This document shows, one piece after another, positions 9,801 through 16,815 of a stretch of 64,000 nucleotides of DNA. Where the stretch lies: positions 1,971,946-2,035,945 of the forward strand of contig CP070727.1 in assembly GCA_020350885.1 (NCBI GenBank). Reading direction: 5' to 3'. Made by a program: the position numbers and the translations under genes. Position 1 is the stretch's first letter. Each line of letters begins with the position of its first letter. Source of the stretch: a bacterium (GTDB lineage: Bacteria > Krumholzibacteriota > Krumholzibacteriia > Krumholzibacteriales > Krumholzibacteriaceae). The notes under the pieces were generated by a model. That model saw only the letters and a program-made list of their open reading frames with translations. It did no database searches and was not told where the DNA came from.

Positions 9801-10058
9801 GATGCGACGATATCGGAGATCATAGACGCCAACTGCGATGGGTGCGCGTACTGTATCGATCCGTGCCCCTTTGCTGCACTGACACTGATAGAGTATATGT
9901 ACAACGGCGAGGTAAAGAAAACAGTCGAGAGGAACGAAGCACTCTGCAAGGGCTGTGGCGTATGCATGGCCACATGCCCCAAGATGGGTATATTCGTCCG
10001 GGGATTCAAACCAGAACAGCTGGGCGTGATGGTGGAAGCTGCGTTGGAGGAGGCATAA
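6801..10058 (+). CDS. NuoG-like ferredoxin domain + HdrA C-terminal half + second HdrA
   Basis: 1085 residues from a TTG start preceded by a GAGGGGG box. Residues 1-80 form a NuoG/HydA-type [2Fe-2S] domain (Cys in TLCYHK, GGCRLCLV, TSCVYP). Residues about 115-195 carry two [4Fe-4S] motifs (CILCGLCVRMC and CMGCGACAFIC). From about residue 203 the sequence is the C-terminal half of an HdrA (IAFPQAVPNTP, CVYFQLGKCKMCEAVC, VGAVVLAPGYE, IQCVGSRNEENDYCSSVCC) without its Rossmann start. From about 525 a second, nearly full HdrA begins (GVFVCHCGKNIGG, FAD motif VIGGGMAGM near 665), lacking the usual inserted ferredoxin, and ends in two [4Fe-4S] motifs at about 1010-1060. It is probably the flavin hub of the complex. 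Confidence 0.92.
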   Translation: MTVKLTINDNIAEVEEGTTVLEATEALGIKIPTLCYHKALSPYGGCRLCLVELDDGRQKRIQTSCVYPVQEGLKVETDTERVVKARKIVLELLLARCPESDEIKRIAKDLGVTETRIKKSTVHDEKCILCGLCVRMCEERMGKSVIGFANRGINREVIPPFDAESEICMGCGACAFICPTGAINPKDFCTRGITMLPSEFDLGVGPRPVVSIAFPQAVPNTPTIDKENCVYFQLGKCKMCEAVCEAGAFDFEQQEEIKELEVGAVVLAPGYEIFNPDLKKELGYARYPNVVSSLQFERILSASGPYLGQICRPSDGEHPKKVAFIQCVGSRNEENDYCSSVCCMYATKQAIIAKEHEPDLECTIFYIDLRAYGKEFEAYYNRAESLGIRYIRCRPSSIKEVPNKHNLRINYQASDNELVNEEFDLVVLSTGLRPPEEVNRIAETFGIQLDEQGFAATREFSPIETSRDGVYVCGPFSEPKDIPETVMEASASAAGAMTLLSEVRGTLITHKEYPPEKDVSGQEPRIGVFVCHCGKNIGGVADVPSVAEYARTLPNVVYAADSLYTCSTDTQEMIKEMIGEHNLNRVIVASCSPRTHEPLFRNTCREAGLNEYLFEMANIRDQNTWVHMSEPEKATKMAKDLVRIAVAKSRLLDPLYRGRLKVNNQALVIGGGMAGMTASLFLADQGFHVHLVEKEKELGGNFLHIRSLLNGTDPRQRLTETIDRVNSHPLIDVHLESTVTEAKGSVGNFETTITHNGDKTEVAHGAVIVATGATEYEPTEYLYGNNPRVITQHALEEWIADDNPELRNIKSVVMIQCVGSREEERPYCSRVCCSQAVKNAIVMKDRLPETDAYVLYRDIRTYGFLERHYREAREKGVRFIRYEVDQKPQVSPSQNGFRVSVLDHILNTNLNIQCDLIVLAPAIVPRGDADEVGKLYKVPLNQDRFFLEAHMKLRPVDFATDGVFMCGIAHAPKSVEESIAQASAAASRAATLLSKVELELDATISEIIDANCDGCAYCIDPCPFAALTLIEYMYNGEVKKTVERNEALCKGCGVCMATCPKMGIFVRGFKPEQLGVMVEAALEEA

Positions 10059-10075
10059 GAGAGGAGCCTATCATT

Positions 10076-10492
10076 ATGGCAGACGATAATTTTGAGCCGC
10101 GTATCATCGCATTCTGCTGCAACTGGTGTTCATACGCAGGTGCGGATCTTGCCGGCGTTTCTCGATTGCAGTATCCACCGAACATACTTGTAATTCGCGT
10201 GATGTGTTCTGGGATGGTACATCCGAACCTTGTGATTGATGCACTGACCAAGGGAGCGGACGGAGTTCTGATATGCGGTTGTCATCCCGGTGACTGCCAT
10301 TATCTCGAAGGCAATCTCAAGGCGGAAAGCCGGAAAGATGCGATAGAGCTCATGCTGGAGGATTTCGGCTTAGAACCCGAACGATTCAGGCTGGAATGGA
10401 TATCCGCATCCGAAGGCCCACGGTTCGCCGAGGTTATGCGCGAGATGACCGAGACCATACGGGGACTGGGGCCCAGTCCATACAGGCAGTAG
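10076..10492 (+). CDS. mvhD: MvhD-like iron-sulfur subunit
   Basis: 138 residues, the usual length of the F420-non-reducing hydrogenase delta subunit. Family motifs are present: IIAFCCNWCSYAGADLAG, VMCSGMVHPNLV, and GVLICGCHPGDCHY. The [2Fe-2S] ligands are among these Cys. In methanogens MvhD carries electrons from the MvhAG hydrogenase to HdrA; in bacteria it also links other dehydrogenases to HdrA. ATG at 10076 is preceded by GAGGAG. Its position directly after the HdrA fusion supports a role as the electron-entry adaptor of this complex. Confidence 0.93.
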   Translation: MADDNFEPRIIAFCCNWCSYAGADLAGVSRLQYPPNILVIRVMCSGMVHPNLVIDALTKGADGVLICGCHPGDCHYLEGNLKAESRKDAIELMLEDFGLEPERFRLEWISASEGPRFAEVMREMTETIRGLGPSPYRQ

Positions 10493-10522
10493 AAATTTTT
10501 ACCTTTATTAGGAAGTGATACC

Positions 10523-10723
10523 ATGGCACTAGTATCACGCATTATTGATGACAAGAAGTTCATGTGGGATGGAATTGAATACGAGTCGGAGGAAAAGGCG
10601 AAGGACGCGGAGAAGGATTACCTCGAGAAGGAGTTCGAGGTTCGCCTGGTGAAAGAGGAGGGGAAAATACTTCTCTTTACCCGTCGCGTTGTTACTGAAA
10701 TTGTGATCGAAGGGCAGCCCTGA
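10523..10723 (+). CDS. Small hypothetical protein (66 aa)
   Basis: 66 residues, highly charged, starting at an ATG with an AGGAAGTG ribosome-binding site. The sequence is rich in Lys and Glu with an amphipathic helix (EEKAKDAEKDYLEKEFEVRL) between two beta-like segments. No Cys, no signal peptide, no membrane segment. It lies 30 bases after mvhD and before the hyp genes, in the same orientation, and so is probably co-transcribed. I do not recognise the family; a small accessory or stability factor for the Hdr complex is one possibility. Confidence 0.65.
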   Translation: MALVSRIIDDKKFMWDGIEYESEEKAKDAEKDYLEKEFEVRLVKEEGKILLFTRRVVTEIVIEGQP

Positions 10724-10936
10724 TACAAAAAAGCAGATGGGCGTGACGCAGCAAAAAGAGATTGATATAGCGCACACCATGACATTCAATTAATAGAGAA
10801 CGCGGCATATCCTCTTGGAATCGGCTGCCTTGTAACTCAACGGCGAGATCCCCTGGAACACCTGTTACGATGCATACTCGACCGGTCGTGAGTAACCTCA
10901 TGACGATCGATCTCTCGAAGCGGAGGAACGGGGAAG

Positions 10937-11338
10937 GTGCACGAAGTATCCTTGATGAAAAACCTTCTCGAGACGGTCGAGCGGGTGGCCGCCGACGAGG
11001 GAGCTGATCACGTGGACGTTATACACCTCAGGATCGGCGAGATGTCCGGTGTCAACAGCGATGCGCTCCAATTCGCCTTCGAGGTTCTTTCGAAGGATAC
11101 GGTCGCTGAAAAAGGAAGACTGGAGATCGATCATGTGCCGCTCATGATCCGATGCCGTGCATGCGGATCGGAATCCCACGTCGAGGGTTTCGTCTTCCTG
11201 TGCCCATCCTGCCAGTCGGCCGAGATCGAAATCGTCTCTGGCAGGGAACTGGAAATTGATTATATTCTCGTAGATGACGATGAGTGCGGTGAAGAGGAGC
11301 GGGAGGGGCACCATGGTGCACATTATGAAGGAAGGTAG
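10937..11338 (+). CDS. hypA: Hydrogenase nickel incorporation protein HypA
   Basis: 133 residues from a GTG start at 10937, which gives the invariant MHE N-terminus whose His2 binds nickel. The structural zinc site is formed by CRAC (in MIRCRACGSES) and CPSC. The C-terminal tail EEEREGHHGAHYEGR adds three His to the standard length and may bind extra metal. HypA works with HypB to insert nickel into the large subunit of [NiFe] hydrogenase. It is followed after 5 bases by hypB. Confidence 0.95.
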   Translation: MHEVSLMKNLLETVERVAADEGADHVDVIHLRIGEMSGVNSDALQFAFEVLSKDTVAEKGRLEIDHVPLMIRCRACGSESHVEGFVFLCPSCQSAEIEIVSGRELEIDYILVDDDECGEEEREGHHGAHYEGR

Positions 11339-11343
11339 GAGTT

Positions 11344-12006
11344 GTGCACGAGATTCACGTTGGTGAGGATCTGAGAGATAGGAACCGGGAAATCGCACAT
11401 GAGAACAGGAAACATCTGAAGAAACACGGTATCGTAACGCTCAACCTCATGAGTGCACCCGGGGCCGGTAAGACCTCGCTTCTCGTCAATACGATCCCCC
11501 GGCTCAAGGATAGATACAGAATCGGTGTCGTCGAAGGCGACCTTCAGACCAGCACGGATGCCGAGCGTGTCGGATCTCTCGGCGTGGATGTTTTCCAGAT
11601 CCAGACCGGTGGTGTCTGCCATCTCGACGCAGCAATGGTCCACTCGGCCCTGCACCGGTTCGAGCTAGATGCGATCGACCTTCTTCTCATCGAGAATGTC
11701 GGCAATCTCGTGTGTCCGGCCGAGTTCGATCTGGGAGAAGACGCCCGTGTTATGTTGCTGAGCATAACCGAGGGGGATGATAAACCGAAAAAGTATCCTC
11801 TCATGTTCCGGGAATCCCGGTTGCTCCTCATGAACAAGATCGACCTGCTTCCCTGGGTCGATTTCGATACCGAAAAGGCGAAGCGAGAAGCTCGGGAAAT
11901 TAATCCAGATATAGAGATACACGATATCTCTTGTAAGACGGGAGAGGGCATCGATGCATGGATCTCATGGATCGAACGATTCTGCAAGCGACTCGAGGTG
12001 ACATGA
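11344..12006 (+). CDS. hypB: Hydrogenase nickel incorporation GTPase HypB
   Basis: 220 residues from a GTG with an AGGTAGGAG box. The G1 P-loop APGAGKTS, the VEGDLQTSTDAER switch segment, the GGVCHLDA metal-site motif and the NKIDLLP guanine-specificity motif are all present. There is no N-terminal poly-His extension or CXXCGC motif, so it is the short form of HypB. The stop TGA at 12004-12006 overlaps the hypC start by one base. Confidence 0.96.
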   Translation: MHEIHVGEDLRDRNREIAHENRKHLKKHGIVTLNLMSAPGAGKTSLLVNTIPRLKDRYRIGVVEGDLQTSTDAERVGSLGVDVFQIQTGGVCHLDAAMVHSALHRFELDAIDLLLIENVGNLVCPAEFDLGEDARVMLLSITEGDDKPKKYPLMFRESRLLLMNKIDLLPWVDFDTEKAKREAREINPDIEIHDISCKTGEGIDAWISWIERFCKRLEVT

Positions 12007-12287
12007 TGTGCCTTGGCATACCCATGAAGGTAATAAAACGGGATGGTGACACGGCGGTCGCAGAGGCGGGTGGAATCAGGAAAGACGTACGGCTCGACCT
12101 CGTAAGTGACGTTGATATAGGAGATTATATTTTAATCCATACCGGTTTTGCCATTGAGAAGCTCGACCCGAAAGAGGCGCTCGAGACACTCGAACTCATC
12201 AAGGATGTCTACCGTGCCGGTATGACCGGTGTGGTGGACGAGACGGATATCGATCCGAAACAACACCCCGATAAAGATCCGAAGTGA
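12006..12287 (+). CDS. hypC: Hydrogenase assembly chaperone HypC
   Basis: 93 residues. The start at 12006 gives MCLGIPMKV, which places the essential Cys directly after the initiator Met as required in HypC; an ATG three bases earlier would give MMC. The remaining sequence (GGIRKDVRLDLVSDV, DYILIHTGFAIEKLD) fits the family. HypC binds HypD and the hydrogenase large-subunit precursor during Fe(CN)2CO assembly. It overlaps hypB by one base and precedes hypD by 6 bases. Confidence 0.95.
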   Translation: MCLGIPMKVIKRDGDTAVAEAGGIRKDVRLDLVSDVDIGDYILIHTGFAIEKLDPKEALETLELIKDVYRAGMTGVVDETDIDPKQHPDKDPK

Positions 12288-12293
12288 TATTTG

Positions 12294-13391
12294 ATGACCG
12301 ATGATCTTTTCGATTCGTTTCACGATCCAGCCATTGGTCGGCGGCTCGCCGAAGAGCTTCGACGCATCCGATTGAAACAATCCTTACGACTCATGCATGT
12401 CTGCGGCACGCATGAACATGCCATCGCCAAGGCGGGTATCCGTTCCTTTTTGCCCGATGGCTTGAGACTCATCGCCGGGCCTGGATGCCCAGTCTGCGTA
12501 TGTCCGGCCGGCGACATCGAAATGGCGATCCAAGCAACCGAGAGGGATGATGTGATCGTCGCAACGTTCGGTGACATGTTCCGGGTACCATCATCGCGGA
12601 CTTCCCTGGAGGAGATGAAGGCCTCGGGGGCAGATGTCCGCATCGTGTACTCACCAATGGATGCCGTTCGCATCGCCGAGGAGAATACGGACCGGGAGGT
12701 TGTGTTCATGGCCGTGGGTTTCGAGACAACAGCGGCACCCATAGCGGCGACCCTGCTCAGCGGGCCACCCCGCAACTTCTCGATCGTCGCCTCGATTCGC
12801 CTGATCCCCCCGGCACTCAAGTTTCTCCTCGATCGCGGCGGCGGCTCTGTCGACGGATTCGTGCTTCCCGGTCATGTCAGTGTGATCATTGGTAAGGCAG
12901 GGTATCAGTTCCTGGAATCGCAGTACGGTGTACCGTGTGTGATCGCCGGTTTCGAATCCGTCGATGTAATGCAAGCGGTAATCGAATTGATACACGAGGC
13001 AGAAGGGGACCCTCCGTACCGTGTTGCCAACCTCTATCGCCGGGTCGTGAGTGAGACGGGAAATAAGCTGGCCCAGGAGGCCATCGACAAAGTATTTACC
13101 GTGAGTGACTCCCAGTGGCGGGGAATCGGCTCGATACCATCTTCCGGTCTCGTTCTCCGGCCGGAATACTACCATCTGGATGCAGCGATGAAACTGGGAC
13201 TCAAGGCGAGGGGACACGATGCCGACCTGTTACCCGGTTGTATCTGCAACCAGGTGATTCTGGGCGACTCCGAGCCCGAGGAATGTCCGCTTTTCGGAAC
13301 GGGATGTACACCGTACCGGCCGCACGGCCCCTGTATGGTCTCGAGCGAGGGGACATGCAGGGCCCGTTACCTATACAGACCGGTAACATAG
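12294..13391 (+). CDS. hypD: Hydrogenase formation protein HypD
   Basis: 365 residues. The hallmark motifs are present: MHVCGTHEHAIAKAGI near residue 37, GPGCPVCVCPAGDIE, AVGFETTAAP, LPGHVSVIIG, and the C-terminal Cys-rich region LLPGCICNQVILG and CPLFGTGCTP that ligates a [4Fe-4S] cluster. HypD is the scaffold for Fe(CN)2CO assembly. A TTG at 12291 immediately before the ATG is an alternative start. hypE and hypF are not in the window, and no hydrogenase large subunit is encoded here. Confidence 0.96.
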   Translation: MTDDLFDSFHDPAIGRRLAEELRRIRLKQSLRLMHVCGTHEHAIAKAGIRSFLPDGLRLIAGPGCPVCVCPAGDIEMAIQATERDDVIVATFGDMFRVPSSRTSLEEMKASGADVRIVYSPMDAVRIAEENTDREVVFMAVGFETTAAPIAATLLSGPPRNFSIVASIRLIPPALKFLLDRGGGSVDGFVLPGHVSVIIGKAGYQFLESQYGVPCVIAGFESVDVMQAVIELIHEAEGDPPYRVANLYRRVVSETGNKLAQEAIDKVFTVSDSQWRGIGSIPSSGLVLRPEYYHLDAAMKLGLKARGHDADLLPGCICNQVILGDSEPEECPLFGTGCTPYRPHGPCMVSSEGTCRARYLYRPVT

Positions 13392-13611
13392 AGCGATCGA
13401 ATAACACTTGTGTTCGAATGATCGCAGGCAGCCATCGTTGTTTCACGTTAGAATGCTCGCTGAGACATATTTAGTATTGAATTTTTCAGTCGATCCGATT
13501 GTAATTGGTACGTGAAGTGTTTCGAGTTGGTAACCGTTTATGTAAAAGGTCTTGCGATCAGCAGGTGCCACGTCGGTGCCCGCTTTCACAATCTCCAGCG
13601 AGGTGATGTAT

Positions 13612-14589
13612 ATGCAGTTGTACATTGGTGACCGGGCATTCAACCTTTCAGGCAGAAGCATCGGCCGGATTGTCCTCATCATAGTCATCATTATCATAAT
13701 TGCATCCGGGCTCTATTCGGTCGGTGCAGACGAGGTCGGCGTCATACAGCGTTTCGGTAAGTATGTGCGGCAGACCTCGCCGGGCCTCCATATAAAGATC
13801 CCCTTCGGGGTGGAGAGCCTGGTGAAGGTCAAGGTGAAGAAGGTCTTCAAAGAGGAGTTCGGATTCAGGACCAAGTTGGCGGGAGTCCGAACTCAATACA
13901 GCGCCAAACGCTTTCATGAAGAGTCGATCATGCTTTCGGGAGATCTCAACGTCGCCGAGGTCGAGTGGATCGTGCAGTACAAGGTCAAGGATTCGTACAA
14001 TTTTCTCTTCAAGATCAAGGACCCCGTCGAAACGCTTCATGCGATGTCCGAGGCCGTGATGAGACGTATTGTCGGGGACAGGAATGTCACCGAGGTGCTC
14101 ACCATCGGACGAATCGAGATCGCCAAGGAGATGGAGATCGGACTCCAGGAGCTCCTCGACCAATTCGAATCGGGCATTCAGATCGTCACGGTGAAGCTGC
14201 AGGACGTCAACCCACCCGAGCAGGTCCGCCCGGCATTCAACGAGGTCAACCGCGCGAAACAGGACAAGGAGAAGATGATCAACGAAGCATACGAGGACTA
14301 CAACAAACGGATACCGCGCGCCCAGGGAGAGGCCGAACAGATGATTGCGGAAGCGGAAGGCTATGCGACAAAGCGTGTGAACCGTGCAATGGGCGATGTG
14401 GCGCTCTTCAAACAGGTCTACCGGGAGTACCGGCTGGCTCCCGACGTAACGAGGAGAAGGCTCTATCTCGAGACCATGCTCGAGGTACTGCCAAAAGTCC
14501 ACGAGATCTATATCGTCGATGAAAAGCAGCAGGCCATCCTCCCACTCCTCGAACTTGGCGGGAGAGGGAAGGGGGGTGGTGGAAAATGA
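13612..14589 (+). CDS. hflK: HflK-like SPFH/band-7 membrane protein
   Basis: 325 residues. The ATG at 13612 lies 8 bases after GAGG; an upstream in-frame TTG at 13552 is not supported. One N-terminal transmembrane segment (IVLIIVIIIIIASGLYSV) is followed by an SPFH domain beginning DEVGVIQRFGKYV. The coiled-coil region includes NRAKQDKEKMINEAYEDY and ends in a Gly/Lys-rich tail. With HflC it forms a periplasmic or extracytoplasmic assembly that controls the FtsH protease. It is 220 bases after hypD, and the stop overlaps hflC (ATGA). Confidence 0.9.
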   Translation: MQLYIGDRAFNLSGRSIGRIVLIIVIIIIIASGLYSVGADEVGVIQRFGKYVRQTSPGLHIKIPFGVESLVKVKVKKVFKEEFGFRTKLAGVRTQYSAKRFHEESIMLSGDLNVAEVEWIVQYKVKDSYNFLFKIKDPVETLHAMSEAVMRRIVGDRNVTEVLTIGRIEIAKEMEIGLQELLDQFESGIQIVTVKLQDVNPPEQVRPAFNEVNRAKQDKEKMINEAYEDYNKRIPRAQGEAEQMIAEAEGYATKRVNRAMGDVALFKQVYREYRLAPDVTRRRLYLETMLEVLPKVHEIYIVDEKQQAILPLLELGGRGKGGGGK

Positions 14590-15536
14590 GAAGCGGAAAG
14601 ATTGCAGTGACCATAATCGGTATTATAGTGATCCTGGTTGTTATCGGCAGCACATTCTACACCCTGAGCGAATCCGAACAAGCGATCATAACGCAGTTCG
14701 GAAAGCCGATCGGTGGAGCGATAATGCGCGCCGGCCTGCACGTGAAAGCCCCGTTCATTCAAGCCCTGCACCGGTTCGAGAAGCGGATACTGATTTGGGA
14801 CGGCTCCGCCGATCAGATACCCACGGCAGATAAAAAGTACATCTGGCTCGATACGACGGCCCGCTGGAAGATAACCGATCCACTCACTTTCTACCAGTCC
14901 GTCGGGAACGAGAGGGGAGCACAGTCCCGGCTCGACGATATCATAGATTCGGCAGCGCGTGATGTTGTCTCGGGGCACCCCCTGATAGAGGTTGTTCGTA
15001 ACTCGAACCGTCTTCTCGACACTGTGAGAACCGAAGGAGAGGAAGAAGAGGATATCAAGGTCGAGATCGAGCGAATCAGCCTGGGAAGGGAGAAGCTTAC
15101 CGAGGAGATACTCGCACGGGCATCGGAGCTTATACCGCAATACGGAATCGAGCTACTCGATGTGCAGGTAAAGCGTCTCAACTACATCGAGGATGTACAG
15201 AAGAAGGTATTCGAGAGGATGATCTCGGAGCGGCAGCGGATCGCATCAAAGTACCGCTCGGAGGGTGAAGGAAAGAAGGCCGAAATCCTCGGTACCAAGG
15301 AACGGGAGCTCAACAGGATTTATTCCGAGGCCTATAAGCGTTCCCAGGAGATACGCGGTCAAGCCGACGGAGAGGCAACAAAAATATACGCGGACGCCTA
15401 CAAGCTCGATCCCGAATTCTACTCCTTCCTGAAGACCATGGAGATTTATCGTGATATGGTTGGGGAGAATTCCAGGGCGATACTGACGACAGAGAGCGAT
15501 ATCTATCGCTACTTGAAAAATATACGTGGGAAATAG
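14586..15536 (+). CDS. hflC: HflC-like SPFH/band-7 membrane protein
   Basis: 316 residues. N-terminal transmembrane segment (IAVTIIGIIVILVVIGSTFY), then the band-7 domain starting SEQAIITQFGKPIGG and containing GLHVKAPFIQALHRF, typical of HflC. The C-terminal half is Ala/Glu-rich coiled coil (SEAYKRSQEIRGQADGEATK split across the helix). It is translationally coupled to hflK by ATGA. ftsH is not adjacent. Confidence 0.92.
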   Translation: MRSGKIAVTIIGIIVILVVIGSTFYTLSESEQAIITQFGKPIGGAIMRAGLHVKAPFIQALHRFEKRILIWDGSADQIPTADKKYIWLDTTARWKITDPLTFYQSVGNERGAQSRLDDIIDSAARDVVSGHPLIEVVRNSNRLLDTVRTEGEEEEDIKVEIERISLGREKLTEEILARASELIPQYGIELLDVQVKRLNYIEDVQKKVFERMISERQRIASKYRSEGEGKKAEILGTKERELNRIYSEAYKRSQEIRGQADGEATKIYADAYKLDPEFYSFLKTMEIYRDMVGENSRAILTTESDIYRYLKNIRGK

Positions 15537-15587
15537 GATACGTAGCCGTCTACTGAAACCCGGCAGAACCCCTGATCCGGAGGCACA

Positions 15588-16754
15588 GTGATTATTCATC
15601 GACCGGCAGTTCTCCTTATCGCCTGGTTCGTCCTGTTATTGCACCCGTGCGTTTTTGCTCGTGTATATGGGGGCGAGGAGAATGCGAGCCGGCCGCGGCT
15701 CCGTGATATCGGCGTCACGATCGGTTTCCTGCCGGTTGGGAAATTCAATGCGATCACGGACGTTCCGGGAGTCCGTGTGGGCCACACGACGATTAACAGA
15801 GGTGATGAGATCAGAACGGGTGTGACGGCGATCGTCCCACACGGGGGGAACGTATTCAGGGAAAAGGTGCCCGCCGCCGTCTTCGTGGGCAACGGATTCG
15901 GGAAGTTGGCGGGCCTCAGTCAGGTTCAGGAACTCGGAACGATCGAGACACCGATCATTCTCACGTCGACCCTCAACGTTCCGGAGGCGATGGCCGCGCT
16001 CATGGAGTATACACTCGGCCTGCCCGGAAACGAGGCCGTTCGATCGGTGAATCCGGTGGTCGGCGAGACAAACGACGGCTACCTGAACAACATCAGGCTG
16101 CGACCTGTCACCAAAGAGGATATCCTGGACGCCGTTCAAACCGCCAGGGAGGGCCCCGTTCCCGAGGGCTCCGTCGGTGCGGGGAGGGGCACGCAATGCC
16201 TCGGCTTCAAGGGGGGTATCGGCACAGCATCGAGGAAGGTCGAAACGGGCGGCGGGGAGTATACGGTCGGCGTCCTAGTACAATCGAACTTCGGCGGCAC
16301 CCTCACCGTAAACGGTGCGCCGGTGGGGAAGGTGCTCGGCAGGCGTCCATCATTACACACAGACCGAAAGGGAAGCTGCATGATCGTTCTGGCCACGGAC
16401 GCGCCGGTCGATTCGCGACCGCTCGAACGCATGGCGCGCCGAGCCATATACGCCATGGCCCGTACGGGTGCGATCTACTCGAACGGTAGCGGTGACTATG
16501 CAATTGCATTCAGCACGCATCCGCTACTGCGCGTCTCGGGCGACGGACGGAGGATTCGGGCGGTCAAGGATCTTGCAGGCAGTGAGCTCACGCCCCTCTT
16601 TCTCGCCGTACAGGAAGCGACGGAGGAAGCGATCCTGAACTCAATCGTGCGGGCCGAGACGGTGTGCGGGTGGAAGGGACACTGCTCCGAGGCCATCTCG
16701 ATCGAACGCCTGGTCGAGATATGCAGGAACCATCGCGCGACAGACACACAGTGA
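15588..16754 (+). CDS. Exported P1-family (DmpA/BapA) peptidase
   Basis: 388 residues from GTG with a GGAGG box at 15579. An N-terminal hydrophobic signal sequence (AVLLIAWFVLLLHPCVFARV) precedes the S58 peptidase fold. Diagnostic motifs: GFLPVGKFNAITDVPGVRVG, GNGFGKLAGL, VGAGRGTQCLGFKGGIGT, YTVGVLVQSNFGG, and KGSCMIVLATDAP, where the Ser after Gly is the expected autoproteolytic N-terminal nucleophile. Known members are L-aminopeptidases, D-Ala-esterases/amidases or beta-peptidyl aminopeptidases. The signal sequence suggests periplasmic action, unlike many cytoplasmic homologues. Confidence 0.93.
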   Translation: MIIHRPAVLLIAWFVLLLHPCVFARVYGGEENASRPRLRDIGVTIGFLPVGKFNAITDVPGVRVGHTTINRGDEIRTGVTAIVPHGGNVFREKVPAAVFVGNGFGKLAGLSQVQELGTIETPIILTSTLNVPEAMAALMEYTLGLPGNEAVRSVNPVVGETNDGYLNNIRLRPVTKEDILDAVQTAREGPVPEGSVGAGRGTQCLGFKGGIGTASRKVETGGGEYTVGVLVQSNFGGTLTVNGAPVGKVLGRRPSLHTDRKGSCMIVLATDAPVDSRPLERMARRAIYAMARTGAIYSNGSGDYAIAFSTHPLLRVSGDGRRIRAVKDLAGSELTPLFLAVQEATEEAILNSIVRAETVCGWKGHCSEAISIERLVEICRNHRATDTQ

Positions 16755-16815
16755 TCCCGTATCCGATATTGAGATCGAACCAACATACCAGTCAGGAAAG
16801 GACCGGTGAAGCGTT

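Noticed and set aside
10724..10936. Riboswitch or RNA in the gap before hypA
   Set aside because: No recognised conserved core or strong hairpin is visible in these 213 bases.
13393..13425. Imperfect hairpin (GCGATC...GATCGC) after hypD as a terminator
   Set aside because: The arms pair well only at the ends, the interior is mismatched, and there is no T tract.
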